Assembly (NCBI GenBank): GCA_025360895.1
Contig: JANYBF010000083.1
Location: 1 to 8,743, forward strand
DNA from: Verrucomicrobiota bacterium
GTDB taxonomy: Bacteria > Verrucomicrobiota > Verrucomicrobiia > Limisphaerales > JADLHS01
Direction: 5' to 3'
Length of the DNA stretch: 8,743 nt
Shown here: piece by piece, positions 7,067-8,743 of the stretch
Position numbering within the stretch: the stretch's first letter is position 1
How the letters are laid out: every line of letters begins with the position of its first letter
The notes under the pieces: generated by a model
What the model saw: the letters and a program-made list of their open reading frames with translations, nothing else
Told to the model about the DNA's origin: nothing
The model's database searches: none
Translations under genes and position numbers: made by a program

Positions 7067-7169
7067 GTGGATTCCGCGCGTTACGGCGAACCCGTCCGGT
7101 CGCAAATTCACGCGCAATCTGGTTTTCTTGGGATTGAAGGCTGCGTTCGGAGCTGCGGGGTTTTGCGGC

Positions 7170-7176
7170 TATACAT
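7170..7176 (+). promoter_or_regulatory. Possible -10 element for frr
   Basis: TATACAT matches TATAAT at five of six positions and would start transcription near 7183, leaving a leader of about 24 bases. The -35 side is poor: TTCGGA at 7145-7150 with a 19-base spacer. This is the best candidate in the region, but it is weak. Confidence 0.35.
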
Positions 7177-7206
7177 TTTTCCCGGCTTTGGTAACGTCAT
7201 CCCATT

Positions 7207-7767
7207 ATGGCACTCGACGACATTTTACTGGAAGCGGAAGAGAAGATGGAAAAGACCGAACAGGTCGTGGTGAACGAATTTGCCGGGGTCCGCACGGGCA
7301 AAGCCTCCGCTTCGTTGGTGGAAAACATCCTCGTGGAAACCTACGGTTCGCAAATGCGCATCCGCGAACTGGCCGGCATTACCGCGCCGGAAGCGCGCAC
7401 CCTGGCCATCCAGCCGTGGGATGCCAGCACGATCGGGGCGATTGAGAAGGCGATTCAAAAAGCGAACCTTGGCCTCTCCCCCGCCGTGCAAGGCAAGGTC
7501 CTGCGGATTTTCTTTCCGGAACTCAGCCAGGAACGCCGTTTGGAGTTCGTCAAGATCATCAAGAAAATGACGGAAGACGGGCGGGTGGCGATCCGTCACG
7601 TCCGGCGGGATGCGATGGATCTGCTCAAGAAGCACGCACACGACAGCGGCGTGACCGAGGACGAGGAAAAGCAGGCCGAAAAGGATTTGCAAAAATTGAC
7701 GGATGGTTTCATCGGCAAGATTGACCTACATCTGGCCCACAAGGAAAAAGAAATCCTGACGGTGTGA
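7207..7767 (+). CDS. frr: Ribosome recycling factor (RRF)
   Basis: RRF acts in the cytoplasm after termination, splitting the post-termination ribosome together with EF-G so that subunits and mRNA are reused. The 186-residue length equals the family norm of about 185. Family landmarks are 'VRTGKAS' (28-34), 'VETYGS' (43-48), 'EARTLAIQPWD' (62-72), 'GAIEKAIQKANLGLSP' (77-92), 'ERR' (109-111), 'AIRHVRRDA' (128-136) and 'DLQKLTDGFIGKID' (160-173). The two long helical arms of domain I and the small domain II can be followed without gaps. The segment 'LRIFFPEL' (99-106) departs from the common 'IRIPLPPL'. ATG 7207 is supported by homology although no Shine-Dalgarno is present. In many bacteria frr follows pyrH (often with rpsB and tsf); here its upstream neighbour is a divergent hydrolase gene. 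It is probably essential and transcribed from its own promoter. Confidence 0.96.
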   Translation: MALDDILLEAEEKMEKTEQVVVNEFAGVRTGKASASLVENILVETYGSQMRIRELAGITAPEARTLAIQPWDASTIGAIEKAIQKANLGLSPAVQGKVLRIFFPELSQERRLEFVKIIKKMTEDGRVAIRHVRRDAMDLLKKHAHDSGVTEDEEKQAEKDLQKLTDGFIGKIDLHLAHKEKEILTV

Positions 7768-7807
7768 GATGGCGCTCCGTTTTCGCTTTTAACGCTTAAC
7801 TCTGCTT

Positions 7808-7833
7808 CGTGTAGTCAAAGTTTGGACTACACG
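7808..7833. terminator. 9-bp inverted repeat after frr (terminator-like or dispersed palindrome)
   Basis: CGTGTAGTC, loop AAAGTTTG, GACTACACG forms a perfect 9-base-pair stem starting 41 bases after the frr stop and 66 bases beyond the stop of the opposing remnant gene. It lies between two convergent genes, where a two-way terminator would be expected. Neither flank has a T-run, so an intrinsic terminator is unproven. I also recall similar GTGTAGTC-type palindromes in intergenic DNA of Verrucomicrobia, so it could be a copy of a dispersed element. Confidence 0.45.
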
Positions 7834-7899
7834 CTCCCATTTGCCGGGGTAGTTGAGGTGAGTGGAGACGCGGTATCTGTGGGGAAATGAAGGGGTGGA

Positions 7900-8605
7900 C
7901 TATCTCAACACAATTACCCGGTAGAAGCGGCTTCCGGGTTCAGCAATATCGAAGATCGTGTTCGTGCCTCCGGAACCAACTACTGAGGAAACAAGAGGAC
8001 CCCAGAGATTTGTGTTAAGAGATGGAGCCCACTGGACCTGATACACCCGGTTGGATTCCGACGCCCAACTAACAGCTATGGCCCTTTGGGCTTGCAGATT
8101 GATTGGCAGGGCGTTCGTAGGCGAGGCAGTGGGGACAGTAAATGTGAAGTCGTCAAGGGCCGCAGCCTCGAATTCGACCGGAACGGTAGTTATCACTGAA
8201 TGGATTCCAATATTCGTAACTGATAACGTGAAAGGGTGATCGTCAATAGCGGTGGCGGTTGCGATGTATGCGCCCGTGGCGGTGTAAGCACTCAGCGTGA
8301 CCGGGCGCCCGCTATTTGCAAGCAGATCGTTCCGAAGGGAAACGAAATCAACGATTGCCGGTGTAAAACCGTCGTTTGTGAGCACGAAAGAAATGCGAAT
8401 AGGAAGGGTGTAGGACAGGTTTCCATTGGCATCGACGCCACCTATGCCATTCGTGCCACTGGCCGCGTGGCCTTGCCCGAGATTCAACACCGCCACGTAA
8501 GGGCTGCCGCCAACGGTGGAAAAAATAGCTCCACAAGTTTGAGCTAACTGGTTTGACAGCGCCGATGCGCTTGGCACATGGGTTCCTGTTGTAAAATCCG
8601 CTCCT
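7900..8605 (-). pseudogene. Secreted surface-type protein, N-terminus removed by an insertion sequence
   Basis: The minus frame ends at TAG 7900-7902 and is open to the right edge of the window. Sense-like protein stops at about 8605: before that it reads 'GADFTTGTHVPSASALSNQL', a plausible internal start of a beta-rich domain ('GAIFSTVGGSPYVAVLNLG', 'GTNGIGGVDANGNLSY', 'VTLSAYTATGAYIATATAID'). The last 75 or so residues ('AIAVSWASESNRVYQVQWAP' onward, ending 'SRFYRVIVLR') match a C-terminal domain style that I associate with exported Verrucomicrobia proteins. No signal peptide precedes it, and the codons beyond 8605 belong to the insertion sequence. A GTG at 8577 could start a 225-residue product, but it would lack an export signal. 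The gene is therefore called a remnant. Base composition is less GC-rich than in the GT genes. Original function is unknown, probably cell surface or extracellular. Confidence 0.65.
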
Positions 8606-8606
8606 A

Positions 8607-8743
8607 GTGCACTGTAACATTGACTTCTGATACATTGAGTTGGTAGGGTTTTGGGATGGCCATTACACTGAAGGTGCGTTCCGCTGATAAAACTGAACTG
8701 ATGGCCAAGCTGCGTTGCCGCAGTCTGCCCGCTGAAGATGTCC
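8607..8743 (+). mobile_element. Left end of an IS630-type insertion sequence (continues beyond window)
   Basis: The element seems to begin right after a TA at 8605-8606, the target dinucleotide duplicated by IS630 elements, with GTGCACTGTAACATTGACTT as its presumed terminal sequence. Homology to the interrupted minus-strand gene ends at this point and a transposase start lies 49 bases further in. The other end and its inverted repeat are outside the window, so the exact terminus is inferred. Confidence 0.55.
8656..8743 (+). CDS. IS630-family transposase, N-terminal 29 residues (3' end outside window)
   Basis: ATG 8656 opens a frame through the window end; an in-frame TAG at 8644-8646 rules out an earlier start. 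The visible residues 'MAITLKVRSADKTELMAKLR' followed by 'CRSLPAEDV' resemble the N-terminal approach to the helix-turn-helix of IS630 transposases (pattern: L-x-V-R, then E/L-rich helix, then 'R-x-x-x-LPAE'). The catalytic DDE domain is not in the window, so whether the transposase is intact cannot be judged. No clear Shine-Dalgarno is present. A TTGACT box at 8620-8625 could be a -35 element, but no convincing -10 follows. The family call rests on a short segment plus the TA junction. Confidence 0.6.
   Translation, partial: MAITLKVRSADKTELMAKLRCRSLPAEDV

Larger units (their letters stand above)
6867..7206. other. Divergent intergenic region, GH71/99-like gene versus frr
   Basis: This 340-base stretch separates two divergent genes and should hold both promoters. 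It contains a strong hairpin at 7045-7066, an 8-base palindrome GCAATTGC at 6912-6919 about 46 bases upstream of the minus-strand gene, and a TATACAT box at 7170-7176 upstream of frr. I see no tRNA and no known riboswitch. An open frame starting at ATG 7044 continues into frr out of frame and is not called as a gene. Confidence 0.5.

Noticed and set aside
7044..7445. Open frame beginning at the hairpin and entering frr out of frame
   Set aside because: The first 50 residues look fairly protein-like (basic, then hydrophobic 'LVFLGLKAAFGAAGFCGYTF'), but the start lies at the edge of a hairpin, there is no ribosome site, and the rest is a shadow of frr.
1..8743. CRISPR array, tRNA, rRNA, phage or defence module
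   Set aside because: I found no regularly spaced repeats, no cloverleaf-like sequence with a TTCGA-type arm in context, and no defence or phage protein motifs. The only mobile element seen is the partial insertion sequence at the right end.

Overview
The window looks like part of a chromosome from a Verrucomicrobiota bacterium, perhaps the Pedosphaera/Limisphaerales side. This is an inference from protein style, not from a marker gene search. The evidence is a secreted protein with a 'YQVQWAPSLNTNLW ... RFYRV' C-terminal end, a GH71/99-like hydrolase with a CBM9-like tail, GC-rich coding sequence, and mostly absent Shine-Dalgarno sites.

Layout. Positions 1-390 hold the 3' end of a HEAT-repeat-like protein. 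Positions 391-878 hold no convincing gene, but contain short repeats and a motif I recall as dispersed in Verrucomicrobia. Positions 879-5042 are three plus-strand genes: a divergent GT9 (heptosyltransferase-like) glycosyltransferase, a GT39/ArnT-like membrane glycosyltransferase overlapping it by 13 bases, and, after a 115-base gap, a secreted sialidase-like (Asp-box) protein. Converging on these from the minus strand is a large secreted GH71/99-like protein (5079-6866). A gap of about 340 bases with one strong hairpin separates it from frr, the ribosome recycling factor gene (7207-7767). After frr come an inverted repeat and a minus-strand secreted-protein remnant (7900-8605). That remnant appears to be cut at a TA dinucleotide by an IS630-type insertion sequence, whose transposase starts at 8656 and runs off the window.

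How the genes fit together. The GT9-GT39 pair probably builds or decorates a cell-surface glycan: GT9 on the cytoplasmic side, GT39 in the membrane using a polyprenyl-linked sugar donor. The two exported proteins beside it resemble carbohydrate-active hydrolases, so the segment may be a small glycan-handling neighbourhood. Only the GT9-GT39 overlap gives direct evidence of co-expression. frr is a housekeeping gene outside its frequent pyrH neighbourhood.

I did not find a clear undescribed system. The best leads are the insertion junction at the right end, the altered catalytic motif in the GT9 protein, and three hairpins at gene boundaries.
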